Positions 54,993 through 63,449 of a DNA stretch of 64,000 nucleotides are shown here, in pieces. Made by a program: the position numbers and the translations under genes. Source of the stretch: JAHDCJ01 sp039028895 (GTDB lineage Bacteria > Bacteroidota > Bacteroidia > Chitinophagales > Saprospiraceae); contig JBCCHF010000005.1 of assembly GCA_039028895.1 (NCBI GenBank), positions 62,001-126,000 of the forward strand, read 5' to 3'. Each line of letters begins with the position of its first letter. The stretch's first letter is position 1. Under the pieces are notes generated by a model. It searched no databases. It was not told the DNA's origin and saw nothing but the letters and a program-made list of their open reading frames with translations.

Positions 54993-55589
54993 TTAGGATA
55001 AATTCTTCAATGCTAACTTAATTAAAACTTCAACGTCCGTTATTCCAGATGATTCATTTAACACTTTGTTAAGGGCCTTCTGGATGCGAATCCTATTAAA
55101 CCCTAACGCAAGTAATGCGGATAACGCTTCTTCCCTGATAGAATGGCTGCCCATTGCTGAGGGAACTGATGAAGTTTCTTCGCCCGAGTCCTTGATCAAC
55201 TTGTCTTTTAACTCAATAATCAGTCTTTTCGCAGTTTTAGGGCCAATGCCTTTTACGCTGCTGATCACACGTACGTCTTCGCTGATTATTGCCGACCTGG
55301 CCTCTTCTGGCTTTAGGGAAGAAAGCAGTACTCTAGCGGTATTCGGACCTATTCCTGAAACGGAAATAAGGTATACGAAAAGGTTGCGTTCCTCCGGGCT
55401 TTCAAACCCGTAAAGGGTTTGACTATCTTCTTTTACATGAAAGTAGGTCAGTAGCTTGACCCTTTCCATGCTTTCGATTTTGCTGTACGTATGCAGACTG
55501 ATATTTATATGATACCCTATACCTCCTGCCTCAACTATAACATACGCCGGATTTTTGAACGTAATTTCTCCCTTGATATAGGCAATCAT
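54993..55589 (-). CDS. ruvA: Holliday junction DNA helicase subunit RuvA
   Basis: RuvA binds Holliday junctions and loads RuvB for branch migration. The 198-residue protein has the OB-fold domain I (1-62, MIAYIKGEITFK), the tandem helix-hairpin-helix domain II (about 70-142, VSGIGPNTARVLLS and VKGIGPKTAKRLIIEL), an acid-poor linker, and domain III (about 152-198, REEALSALLALGF). Full length and intact. ATG start. It is upstream of sprA with 254 bases between, so it likely has a separate transcript end. Confidence 0.96.
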   Translation of the reverse strand: MIAYIKGEITFKNPAYVIVEAGGIGYHINISLHTYSKIESMERVKLLTYFHVKEDSQTLYGFESPEERNLFVYLISVSGIGPNTARVLLSSLKPEEARSAIISEDVRVISSVKGIGPKTAKRLIIELKDKLIKDSGEETSSVPSAMGSHSIREEALSALLALGFNRIRIQKALNKVLNESSGITDVEVLIKLALKNLS

Positions 55590-55946
55590 CTGCTAAATTT
55601 GAAGGGTAAAGGTACGGAAGGAAATCCAATTACAATAGGAAAATGAGTATCAATCCGGTTTTGGGAATTTGGCCGAAATTCAAATGTAATTTTTGGGATG
55701 AAGGAGACCTGGATGTAAGATGAAATTCAAACTCAAAATCAAGGACAGGGCTGACTTAGTTGATGGATGAAATTAAAATCCAAAAGACGTAATCCAACTA
55801 GATTATGGTGATGTCCAGCCTCTAATCTCTCATTGAATTTGAATTTGCGCTTTGAGTTTGAGTTTAACGCGATTTTTGGAAGTCTAACTCGCTCATAAAA
55901 AGTCCGCAATAGTCGTTATATTTATTATCCATCAAATCTTAACCCT
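55590..55946. other. Intergenic region between ruvA and the small coiled-coil protein
   Basis: No gene is visible. The main structure is a pair of AT-rich inverted arms: CAAACTCAAA at 55728-55737 and TTTGAGTTTG at 55851-55860, each next to further AATTCAAA/TTTGAATT steps, with about 113 bases between. No -7 box, RNA gene or terminator is convincing. Confidence 0.5.
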
Positions 55947-56390
55947 ATGAGTCTGACAACACTTGCTGCTTCGGCGGCTGGATACATCCTTAAAGCCTTT
56001 GGCAAATCAAAGATCGCAGAGCATGCAAAAAAAGAACTTGTTGAAACTTTCGACAAGGAAGTAAAGGGTCTTTGGTCTTGGATCAAACCCATTTTCCAAA
56101 TGAAAGCTGAAGAAAAACTGGTTTCGAAGGTGGAGTCTGCGCCCCTTGAAGAAAAAACACTGGCCGTTCTGGAGTGGAAAATTGAAGAGTTATTGGAAGA
56201 GGATGACTCATTCAAGTCAGAACTGGAAGAAAAGGTGGAAAAATTAAAAGCCATTGAAAACCAGATCTTTAATATTGAAAATATTCAGGATGCAGGTATC
56301 GTTAATCTTGGTGGGACCATTAATATACAGGGAGAAAACGTATCGGGACGGGATATGACAATTAATATCAACAAATCGGATACCGACTAG
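55947..56390 (+). CDS. Small amphipathic helix/coiled-coil protein with a beta C-terminus, unknown function
   Basis: The 147-residue protein has no recognised domain. Residues 1-55 are hydrophobic and basic helical (LAASAAGYILKAFGKSK, then GLWSWIKPIFQ), 55-105 form a charged coiled coil (EEKTLAVLEWKIEELLEEDD region), and the C-terminus is a short beta-like tail with NLGGTINIQGENVSGRDMTI. Similar GRD beta tails occur in small proteins and effector-associated modules of bacterial signalling and defence systems, from memory, so an adaptor or membrane-associating role is possible. It stands alone, with 180 bases before the convergent arsM gene and a hairpin at 56421 between. Confidence 0.65.
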   Translation: MSLTTLAASAAGYILKAFGKSKIAEHAKKELVETFDKEVKGLWSWIKPIFQMKAEEKLVSKVESAPLEEKTLAVLEWKIEELLEEDDSFKSELEEKVEKLKAIENQIFNIENIQDAGIVNLGGTINIQGENVSGRDMTININKSDTD

Positions 56391-56420
56391 GTAAATCCCT
56401 TCAACATTTCTTCAATAAAA

Positions 56421-56452
56421 AAGTGACACCTCCCTGACGGAAAGTGTCACTT
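56421..56452. terminator. Terminator between arsM and the small protein gene
   Basis: A perfect 9-bp stem (56421-56429 with 56444-56452). On the minus strand six T follow, so it ends the arsM transcript; it may also act on the plus strand. Confidence 0.75.
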
Positions 56453-56570
56453 AAGAAACCCTATGACTATAAAAATAGTCAGTGGCCTTAATTTTTCTGT
56501 TTCATCTCGGCCACATGCTTATGTAATATACGGATTTTTGCCAAGAATATTGTAGTGTAACCAGAGGCTG

Positions 56571-57539
56571 TTAGCAACAGCCTCCGCCGTCATAGAAATA
56601 TGTTGACGGGGTTATCATAATATCTGACCTGCCAAGATTTGCCAGCGCATCGGCAGTTTTATCACATACAGCAAGTGGTTGGTTGAGCATCAAAGTATGC
56701 CCTTTGTCGTCGTCAAAATAGTCATCATCACCAAAGTAGATGGCTGCTTTCCCGGTGAAAACACAGGGTCCGTCCTCTGGCATTGGATCCTTGATAGCGC
56801 AAACTTCAACGGATTCGATATAAATCGGAGTATCTACTTCATAACGATTTGGTGTGAGTAAACGATAGGGCCGCTTTGCGCGAATTTCTACGGTGCCGAA
56901 GCCAATTTCTGTGATCATATCAATATAATCCTGTAGTGGAATTGAACCACTTATACAGATGGCTCTCAGGGTTTCGTTTTGTCTTAAATGATCGGGGATT
57001 GGTTGTTCACAGACTGGATCTGAAAGTACAAGGCGGCCATGCGGTTTCAAAACGCGGTACATTTCTTTTAGGGCCTGTTTGAGGTCGTCCATTTCAAAAA
57101 TATTGAACAGACAGTTCTGAGCTGCTACATCAACAGAGTTGTCTTTCATCGGCAAATCGAGAGCAGAACCTTTTTTCAGTTCAACAAAATTTCGGCTAAA
57201 CCATGGGTTGCGGGATTCAGCTTCAAACAAATTTTGATTGCAGGCTTCAAGCATTTCATCGACTACATCCACCCCGATAACACCTCCTTCCTGGCGGCTG
57301 AAATAGGAAAATTGAAGTACTTCCATACCTCCACCAACACCTACATACAAAATCACCGGATCATTTACCAGATCACGAGGATGGACAGTTGTGCCACAGC
57401 CATAATTCATTTCCAGCATTTTTTCCGGAATGTCAAGCCCGGGAAGTGCCCACACCGGCGAAGTTGTACAGCAAAGGCCTATGTCGGGCGTTTCCGCTGC
57501 TTTTTTATAAACATCTTTTGTTGTTTCGAGATATGACAT
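56571..57539 (-). CDS. arsM: Arsenosugar-type arsenite methyltransferase ArsM
   Basis: ArsM methylates arsenite with SAM, ending at dimethylarsenite. The 322-residue protein has the SAM motif ILYVGVGGGMEVLQF (63-77), motif II with IGVDVVDEMLEAC, and the post-motif MYRVLKPHGRLVLSDP. Conserved Cys include the pair C23-C24 (GLCCTT), C48, C100, C143 and the final GGGCC. The extended C-terminal part and partner genes fit the arsenosugar-biosynthesis branch of ArsM. It is third in a minus-strand run after the peroxidase-like and radical SAM genes. Which Cys are arsenic ligands cannot be settled by reading. Confidence 0.88.
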   Translation of the reverse strand: MSYLETTKDVYKKAAETPDIGLCCTTSPVWALPGLDIPEKMLEMNYGCGTTVHPRDLVNDPVILYVGVGGGMEVLQFSYFSRQEGGVIGVDVVDEMLEACNQNLFEAESRNPWFSRNFVELKKGSALDLPMKDNSVDVAAQNCLFNIFEMDDLKQALKEMYRVLKPHGRLVLSDPVCEQPIPDHLRQNETLRAICISGSIPLQDYIDMITEIGFGTVEIRAKRPYRLLTPNRYEVDTPIYIESVEVCAIKDPMPEDGPCVFTGKAAIYFGDDDYFDDDKGHTLMLNQPLAVCDKTADALANLGRSDIMITPSTYFYDGGGCC

Positions 57540-57645
57540 TATTGATCGATTTTAGAACTTTTGAAACGTGTTAACCGGGGTTTAATATTCAGTACTAATT
57601 GTTAAAGGTCGAAGGCAAAAAAACGGAATGCGAAATAAATAATTA

Positions 57646-58743
57646 TTACGTTAGTTCGCCACCACAGCTTGAGCCTGCACCTGCTGTACAGCCATAGCAA
57701 TGTTGGTTTAAAATAATATTTCTTTGATTCAGGGTTTCCATGTCAAAGGTGCTAACATGGTTAGTTGAGTGAGGTTGTACTTTCAGATCCAACATTTGGT
57801 TGAAGTCACAATCGAAAAGGTAACCGTCCCATCCTACAGAAATTGTGTTTCTGCACATGAGCGCATCGACGGTAGCCGGATTAAAAGCATTGACCAATTC
57901 AGTCATGTAGTCTTCGTAATTGCCACTATCAAGCAGGTATTCAAGAAAGCGACTGATTGGGATATTGGTAATGACATATAGGCTGTTAAAGTCGATATCA
58001 AAACGTCGCTTTAATTGACGTTTGAATTCATTTTCCAGGCTTTCCTGGCCAGCTGGGAGAAATGCACCTGAAGGATTGTAGACCAGATCGAGCTGCAGGT
58101 CACTGCCTTCCTGGCCATACCCAACTGCATTCAGCATTTTCAAGGCTTTGATCGAATCTTCGAATACGCCGTCACCGCGCTGACTGTCAGTACGGGTTTT
58201 GCTGAAATAGGGGAGGGAGGATACGACATTCACCTTGTGCTTGGCGAAAAATTCTGGCAGATCATAATATTTTGGGTTGGCGACAATGATCGTGAGATTG
58301 CACCTGTTAATAACCTTTTTATTCATTTTGGAAATCTCCTCAACAAACCATCTGAAGTGTGGATTCATTTCCGGGGCACCGCCGGTGATGTCAACAGTAT
58401 GTATGGATGGGTGCTTAATGACCTCAAGACATTGTTGGAGTGTCTCTTTTGTCATAATCTCCTTCCTGTCCGGGCCTGCATCGACGTGGCAATGTGCGCA
58501 AGTCTGGTTGCACATTTTTCCTACATTAACCTGAAAAATTGATATACCTGATGGTCTCAGGTTTTCGTAACCCAAGTCTTTTAGTTTACCGGTGAATAGT
58601 GGAAACTGGTCATCAACGAGTTCTTTCCCATTCAGTACTTTAAGTTGGTAAAACGTTGAAGCGAGCTCGCTTTCGCGAGATTTAAGGGATTTTGTGCGCT
58701 GCTTTATTGACATTATGTTTGGCGTTTCGTAGATGCGCTTCAT
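57646..58743 (-). CDS. arsS: Arsenosugar biosynthesis radical SAM protein ArsS
   Basis: ArsS transfers a 5'-deoxyadenosyl group from SAM to dimethylarsenite to make the arsenosugar precursor, as shown for cyanobacteria. The 365-residue protein has the radical SAM Cys motif CNQTCAHCH (78-86; C78, C82, C85) and the SAM-binding strand VDITGGAPEMNPHFRW (about 117-132). The C-terminus is a second Cys-rich cluster domain: CRNTISVGWDGYLFDCDFNQ and the end CYGCTAGAGSSCGGEL. The order of Cys and the size match ArsS. An in-frame ATG ten codons in (58713) is an alternative start. It is followed 106 bases later by arsM. Confidence 0.92.
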   Translation of the reverse strand: MKRIYETPNIMSIKQRTKSLKSRESELASTFYQLKVLNGKELVDDQFPLFTGKLKDLGYENLRPSGISIFQVNVGKMCNQTCAHCHVDAGPDRKEIMTKETLQQCLEVIKHPSIHTVDITGGAPEMNPHFRWFVEEISKMNKKVINRCNLTIIVANPKYYDLPEFFAKHKVNVVSSLPYFSKTRTDSQRGDGVFEDSIKALKMLNAVGYGQEGSDLQLDLVYNPSGAFLPAGQESLENEFKRQLKRRFDIDFNSLYVITNIPISRFLEYLLDSGNYEDYMTELVNAFNPATVDALMCRNTISVGWDGYLFDCDFNQMLDLKVQPHSTNHVSTFDMETLNQRNIILNQHCYGCTAGAGSSCGGELT

Positions 58744-58786
58744 TTCTCGCCTGGGGATGGACGGGTATTGGAAAGCAAACTACGGC

Positions 58787-59125
58787 TTACATCATTAATT
58801 TTTTTGCCTGGTTCATCATTTGCACACCATGAACCAGTGCTGCTCCGCCTTTAATAGCTGCTGCTACATGAACGGCCTCCATCATTTGCTCTTCATCTGC
58901 ACCTTTTGAGAGACAAGCTGAAGTGTATGCATCGATACAATACGGACATTGTTCAGAATGGGCAACTGCCAGGGCAATCAGGGCTTTTTCCCTTTCGGTT
59001 AAAGCACTTTCGCGGAAAACGGCATTATAGTATTCGAAAAATTTATTGCCAAGTTCTTCTTGAAACTCGGTGATTTTCCCAAACTTTTTGAGATCATCAG
59101 GATTATAATAGTTCTTTTCTGACAT
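58787..59125 (-). CDS. Arsenosugar-associated peroxidase-like (CMD/AhpD family) protein
   Basis: The 112-residue helical protein belongs to the carboxymuconolactone decarboxylase/AhpD-like family. The redox-like motif is SEQCPYCIDAYTSAC (about 57-71), with Cys60 and Cys63. The His that classical AhpD has four residues after the second Cys is a Tyr here (Y67), so ordinary AhpD chemistry is doubtful. The gene is first of the arsenosugar run, 43 bases before arsS, and its family is a regular partner of arsM and arsS. It probably handles or reduces arsenic intermediates or peroxides (inference). Confidence 0.88.
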   Translation of the reverse strand: MSEKNYYNPDDLKKFGKITEFQEELGNKFFEYYNAVFRESALTEREKALIALAVAHSEQCPYCIDAYTSACLSKGADEEQMMEAVHVAAAIKGGAALVHGVQMMNQAKKLMM

Positions 59126-59340
59126 AGGTTCAAAATATTTGGCCCAATATTAATCAATTTTTGAACAAACAATCGCCACTTTTTGCGAAAGCTAAAGTAT
59201 GGAATGACCTATTCCCAATTTGTCAGTTTATCGACAATGACCAGAGTTTTTGATTTTCATAGGCAGAAGCTCGTGATTAATTCAATATCATTGAAATCTT
59301 TTTATTAGTATTATGTGATAGTTCTGTTATTTGTTGGCCC

Positions 59341-59348
59341 TACTTTTG
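59341..59348 (+). promoter_or_regulatory. -7 box for the FAD oxidoreductase gene
   Basis: TACTTTTG matches TAnnTTTG and ends 19 bases before the ATG at 59368, giving a leader of about 15 bases. Confidence 0.5.
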
Positions 59349-59367
59349 GATAAAAATTACACCCGTT

Positions 59368-60717
59368 ATGCATATTGTGATTCTTGGAAATGGTATCAGT
59401 GGCATTACCACAGCCAGGTACATACGTAAATTAAGCGATCATAAGATCACGGTTATTTCGGCTGAGACCGAACATTTCTTTTCGCGTACAGCACTGATGT
59501 ATGTTTATATGGGCCATATGCGATATAAGGATATCAAGCCCTATGAGGACTGGTTTTGGAAAAAGAACAGGATTGAGTTGATGAAGGATTATGTCACCTC
59601 GATAGATTTTGACAACAAAACACTTAACCTTACGGAATATGGCGGGCTGAAATATGATAAACTCGTATTGGCTGTAGGATCCAAACCCAATAAATTTGGT
59701 TGGCCCGGTCAGGATTTGGAAGGGGTACAGGGGTTGTATTCCCTGCAAGACCTGGAGGGAATGGAGCGGTATAGTGAAGGCCTTAAACACGCTGTTATTG
59801 TTGGTGGCGGACTGATAGGTATTGAGATGGCTGAGATGTTTCATTCAAGGCATATCCCGGTTACATTCCTCGTAAGAGAAAAAAGTTTCTGGAATGGAGT
59901 GTTGCCTGCCGAGGAATCAGCTATGATCAACCGACATATTCTCGAAAATCATATAGACCTCCGGTTAGGGGTAAATCTAGGTGAAATCCTGCCAGATAAG
60001 AACGGAAGAGTGCGTGCTGCCACCGCTAAAGAAACAGGCGAAGAGATTCCGTGTCAGTTTGTAGGCCTTACCCCGGGGGTGAGTCCTAATATTGGGTTCC
60101 TTCAAGACTCGGGTCTTGAGATGCAGAAAGGGATTCTCGTCAATAAATATCTCGAAACCAATATAAAAGACGTGTATGCTATCGGTGATTGTGCACAGTT
60201 GCGAGAGCCACCTGCAGGGCGGCGACCTATTGAGGCCGTTTGGTACGTTGGGCGTATGATGGGAGAGACTGTAGCCTATACCATTTGTGGTAAACCCATA
60301 GAATATGAACCAGGTATATGGTTTAACTCAGCCAAGTTTTTTGATATTGAATACCAGGTCTATGGCACTGTTCCAGCTAAAATGCCTGAGTATTTAGACA
60401 CGATCTATTGGGAGCATCCAGAGGGGAGAGCCTCTATCAGGCTTGTTTATGACAAAGCAGACCGATCGATAGCTGGATTTAACCTTATGGGCATCAGGTA
60501 CCGACATGAAGTTTGTGAAAAGTGGTTGTCAGAAAAGACACATGTGGAAACCGTACTGGAGAATCTGAGTCTTGCCAATTTTGATCCGGAATTTTACGAT
60601 CAGTACGAACCCGAGTTGATCAATGCTTATAACAAAGATAATGACACCAATCTCAAATCGAAGCAAAAACGCAGTGCCAATGCCGTTTTTCGTTTCCTTT
60701 CCCAAATCAAATCTTAG
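59368..60717 (+). CDS. FAD/NAD(P)-dependent oxidoreductase
   Basis: The 449-residue flavoprotein has two dinucleotide-binding motifs, GNGISG (7-12; HIVILGNGISGITTARYI) and VIVGGGLIGIEMAEMF (about 137-152), and the FAD end motif VYAIGDCAQL (about 270-279). This matches the rubredoxin-, nitrite- and ferredoxin-reductase-like group of the pyridine nucleotide disulfide family. There is no redox-active CxxxxC pair near the N-terminus, so it is not a disulfide reductase. It is 18 bases before the 4Fe-4S membrane protein gene, so they form an operon divergent from the arsenosugar genes. An electron-supply role is inferred from that neighbourhood. Confidence 0.9.
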   Translation: MHIVILGNGISGITTARYIRKLSDHKITVISAETEHFFSRTALMYVYMGHMRYKDIKPYEDWFWKKNRIELMKDYVTSIDFDNKTLNLTEYGGLKYDKLVLAVGSKPNKFGWPGQDLEGVQGLYSLQDLEGMERYSEGLKHAVIVGGGLIGIEMAEMFHSRHIPVTFLVREKSFWNGVLPAEESAMINRHILENHIDLRLGVNLGEILPDKNGRVRAATAKETGEEIPCQFVGLTPGVSPNIGFLQDSGLEMQKGILVNKYLETNIKDVYAIGDCAQLREPPAGRRPIEAVWYVGRMMGETVAYTICGKPIEYEPGIWFNSAKFFDIEYQVYGTVPAKMPEYLDTIYWEHPEGRASIRLVYDKADRSIAGFNLMGIRYRHEVCEKWLSEKTHVETVLENLSLANFDPEFYDQYEPELINAYNKDNDTNLKSKQKRSANAVFRFLSQIKS

Positions 60718-60735
60718 CTTTTAATCCTTTCGAAC

Positions 60736-62319
60736 ATGAATAATAATACAGATCATAGTTTATCGATAGCAAATCCTGATATACCTCTTGATGGCAAACA
60801 GAAGTTGGGTCTTGGCATTGCAGGACTCGGTTTGTTGGTTCTCTTTCTTGCCTGGTTTGGGGTTGATTTACCAAATCCCGGCTTTTGGCTTGGTGTATCC
60901 TCTTTGCTCCTCATTCTTGGAGCTGTGGTTTATGGATATACTTATATGGATTCGACTGCAGGTATAAAAAACAACCATATTTGGTTCAGGAGTCTTATCA
61001 ACTGGGGTGTTGCAGGCTGGGTGTTAGGGGTTTTCCTTACGGGTTTCTACTGTTTATTATACTGGGCTCCTCAATATCTGGGTTACGATGTCGAGGGAAG
61101 TGGTGCTGCCAATTCAGGGCTTGTTGCTTTGTTTGATCCTTTAAGCCAGTTGTTCAAAAATCAACCAGCCAGTCAATGGTTTGTGTATGGAACGCTTTAT
61201 ACAATTGCAATAGTTGGGCTTGGCTTTAAATTCATCGCGAAGTATCGGCATAATCGCTACCAGATCATAAGGACGATTTCAGTGATGTTCTTCCAATTAG
61301 GATTTGCCTGGCTTTTGCCAGAATTTCTCTTAAGGATGAGCTTGCCCTACAATGACTTTAAAAATATGTGGCCATTGAACTATTATTTCTTCCATGACTG
61401 GAGTATTCAGGGCATGATCCAGAATGGTAGTATTGGGATGTTTATGCTGATTTGGGGCTTGGCAATGATGTTTATTATCTCTCCTGTGTTGACCTATTTT
61501 TATGGAAAGCGCTGGTATTGCTCCTGGGTTTGTGGTTGCGGTGGTTTAGCAGAAACTGCAGGCGACCCTTTCAGACATCTGTCTGATAAGTCATTAACAG
61601 CATGGAAGTTTGAGCGTTGGATTATTTACAGTGTTTTGGTCGCAGTTACTGTTGTTACAATTGCAATTTTGTATGTTTTTCTCAAAAATACAGGTGAAAA
61701 CCTAATGATTTCGCATACAGCATTTGCCATTTTTGTAATTGCCTGCATGGCTCTGCTTGCAGGTGGTACATGGGTTTACCGCGATAAAATGACAGGACTT
61801 GATTATAAGATCAGGAATGCCATCCTTATTATTGCCGGGGTTATCGCCGGGTTCACAATACTGGCGATGATTACAGGCGGTAGTAATATTTTTATTATTA
61901 ATACTTATGAATTGACAAAGTGGTATGGTTTAATAATCGGAGCTTTATTTGCGGGTGTTATAGGCGTCGGCTTTTACCCGCTCATGGGGAGCAGGGTTTG
62001 GTGTCGTTTTGGTTGCCCGATGGCCGCTATTCTTGGATTACAGCAAAAATTCTTTTCCCGTTTCCGGATAACGGTCAATGGCGGTCAATGTATTTCCTGT
62101 GGTAACTGCTCTACGTATTGTGAAATGGGTATTGATGTAAGGGCCTATGCCCAGAAAGGGCAGGATATTGTCCGTTCGTCTTGTGTCGGTTGTGGTATTT
62201 GTGCTGCTGTTTGTCCACGAGGTGTACTTAGGCTTGAGAACGGATCTGTTGACATAGACAACAGAACCAAAGACTTACGAACGGTCCATATTCCATTTGA
62301 TAAAGTTGGGATTCTTTAA
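60736..62319 (+). CDS. Membrane-bound 4Fe-4S protein, NapH/NosR/CcoG-like
   Basis: The 527-residue protein has about ten membrane helices and a cytoplasmic C-terminal ferredoxin domain with two clusters: CISCGNCSTYCEMG and CVGCGICAAVCPRG (about 452-500). Between helices stand two NapH-like cysteine motifs, WYCSWVCGCGGLAE and VWCRFGCPMAAIL. This is the layout of membrane electron-transfer proteins such as NapH and NosR. The partner is presumably the preceding FAD oxidoreductase, giving an NAD(P)H- or quinol-linked path into a low-potential acceptor. The acceptor is not known. Confidence 0.88.
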   Translation: MNNNTDHSLSIANPDIPLDGKQKLGLGIAGLGLLVLFLAWFGVDLPNPGFWLGVSSLLLILGAVVYGYTYMDSTAGIKNNHIWFRSLINWGVAGWVLGVFLTGFYCLLYWAPQYLGYDVEGSGAANSGLVALFDPLSQLFKNQPASQWFVYGTLYTIAIVGLGFKFIAKYRHNRYQIIRTISVMFFQLGFAWLLPEFLLRMSLPYNDFKNMWPLNYYFFHDWSIQGMIQNGSIGMFMLIWGLAMMFIISPVLTYFYGKRWYCSWVCGCGGLAETAGDPFRHLSDKSLTAWKFERWIIYSVLVAVTVVTIAILYVFLKNTGENLMISHTAFAIFVIACMALLAGGTWVYRDKMTGLDYKIRNAILIIAGVIAGFTILAMITGGSNIFIINTYELTKWYGLIIGALFAGVIGVGFYPLMGSRVWCRFGCPMAAILGLQQKFFSRFRITVNGGQCISCGNCSTYCEMGIDVRAYAQKGQDIVRSSCVGCGICAAVCPRGVLRLENGSVDIDNRTKDLRTVHIPFDKVGIL

Positions 62320-62378
62320 GAATATTATTCTGCCAATTTAAAACGATTTTAAATAAAATAGGGGACAGGTGTTTTTTG

Positions 62379-62386
62379 TATCTTTG
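62379..62386 (+). promoter_or_regulatory. -7 box for the desaturase gene
   Basis: TATCTTTG matches TAnnTTTG, giving a leader of about 24 bases before the ATG at 62414. Confidence 0.5.
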
Positions 62387-62413
62387 GGCATTATTTAACT
62401 AAATCCTCGTTTG

Positions 62414-63415
62414 ATGGAATCGATAACAAAAGGTTACCTCCAACATTCTGAAGCTATCAATCCTCATGTCACCCGGGTAAAGGCGATTTTAAAAAAATAT
62501 CCTGATATCTCAAAGTTGATGGTGCGCAATCCAACAACTTTCGTTTACATTATTCTGATCGTCTCTTTGCAGGTTACTATGGCTTGGTTAGTCAGTAGCC
62601 AACCTTGGTGGGTTATTTTAATTGCTGCCTATACGGTAGGCGCATTTGCGAATCATGCTTTATTCGTATTAACACATGAGTGTACCCATAACCTGATTTT
62701 CAAAAAAAGAATCTACAACATTTTTGCTGGTCTTTTATGTGACTTGCCGAACACCATTCCAACATCAATAGGTTTCCGCAGATATCATATGAAGCACCAC
62801 TCTCATCAGGGACAGTATTATCACGATGCTGATATAGCCAGTCATTGGGAAGCCAAAATGGTAAAAAATATCTGGTGGCGTAAAGCACTATGGCTTGCAT
62901 TTTTCCCAATATTCCAGGCCATTCGTCCTCCAAGGATCAAAGAAATGAAGCTTGTAGATAACTGGACGATTTTCAATCTTTTTGTATGCATCGTTTTTAA
63001 TGCAGCAATTGTATATTTCTTTGGCTGGGCGGCCCTGGGTTACCTGGCTTTGTCCTTCTTTACATCTATTGGCCTTCATCCTGTCGGTGCCCGTTGGATA
63101 CAGGAGCATTACCTGATTAAGCCTCCTCAAGAAACTTATGATTATTATGGTCCGTTGAATAAAATCCAATTTAACATTGGTTACCATAATGAGCATCACG
63201 ACTTTCCTTCAGTTCCTTGGAGTAATTTGCCAAAAGTGAGAGCTATGGCTCCAGAATTTTATGAAACTCTCTATTATCATAAATCATGGACAAAGCTGCT
63301 TTTACAGTTTATTTTCGACAAAAACCTTTCACTATATTCCAGGAGTGTCAGAACGAAAAGGACCGTAGGAGAACCCATGCATACCGAAATGTACGCAGAC
63401 AGCGTGAGTAGTTAA
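62414..63415 (+). CDS. Sphingolipid delta-4 desaturase-like (DES1-type) membrane desaturase
   Basis: I start at the ATG at 62414 (333 residues), with a TTG one codon earlier. The three His boxes of membrane di-iron desaturases are present: HECTH (88-92), HMKHH (125-129) and HNEHH (258-262). Flanking sequence resembles eukaryotic DES1/DEGS dihydroceramide desaturases more than bacterial acyl desaturases: an N-terminal NPHVTRVKAILKKYPDISKL segment, HECTHNLIF, the central YYGPLNKIQFNIGYHNEHHD and the following FPSVPWSNLPKVRAMAPEFY. Four or so membrane helices are present. DES1 puts a 4,5-double bond in sphinganine bases. Bacterial sphingolipids are usual in this phylum, so this is plausible, but no other sphingolipid gene is in the window. 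Confidence 0.85.
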   Translation: MESITKGYLQHSEAINPHVTRVKAILKKYPDISKLMVRNPTTFVYIILIVSLQVTMAWLVSSQPWWVILIAAYTVGAFANHALFVLTHECTHNLIFKKRIYNIFAGLLCDLPNTIPTSIGFRRYHMKHHSHQGQYYHDADIASHWEAKMVKNIWWRKALWLAFFPIFQAIRPPRIKEMKLVDNWTIFNLFVCIVFNAAIVYFFGWAALGYLALSFFTSIGLHPVGARWIQEHYLIKPPQETYDYYGPLNKIQFNIGYHNEHHDFPSVPWSNLPKVRAMAPEFYETLYYHKSWTKLLLQFIFDKNLSLYSRSVRTKRTVGEPMHTEMYADSVSS

Positions 63416-63449
63416 GCGGAAACGCTTTCACCACTCTGAACTATAGGCT

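Noticed and set aside
58743..58786. Possible frameshift or missing gene between the peroxidase-like gene and arsS
   Set aside because: The 43-base gap is an ordinary operon spacer and both proteins are complete.
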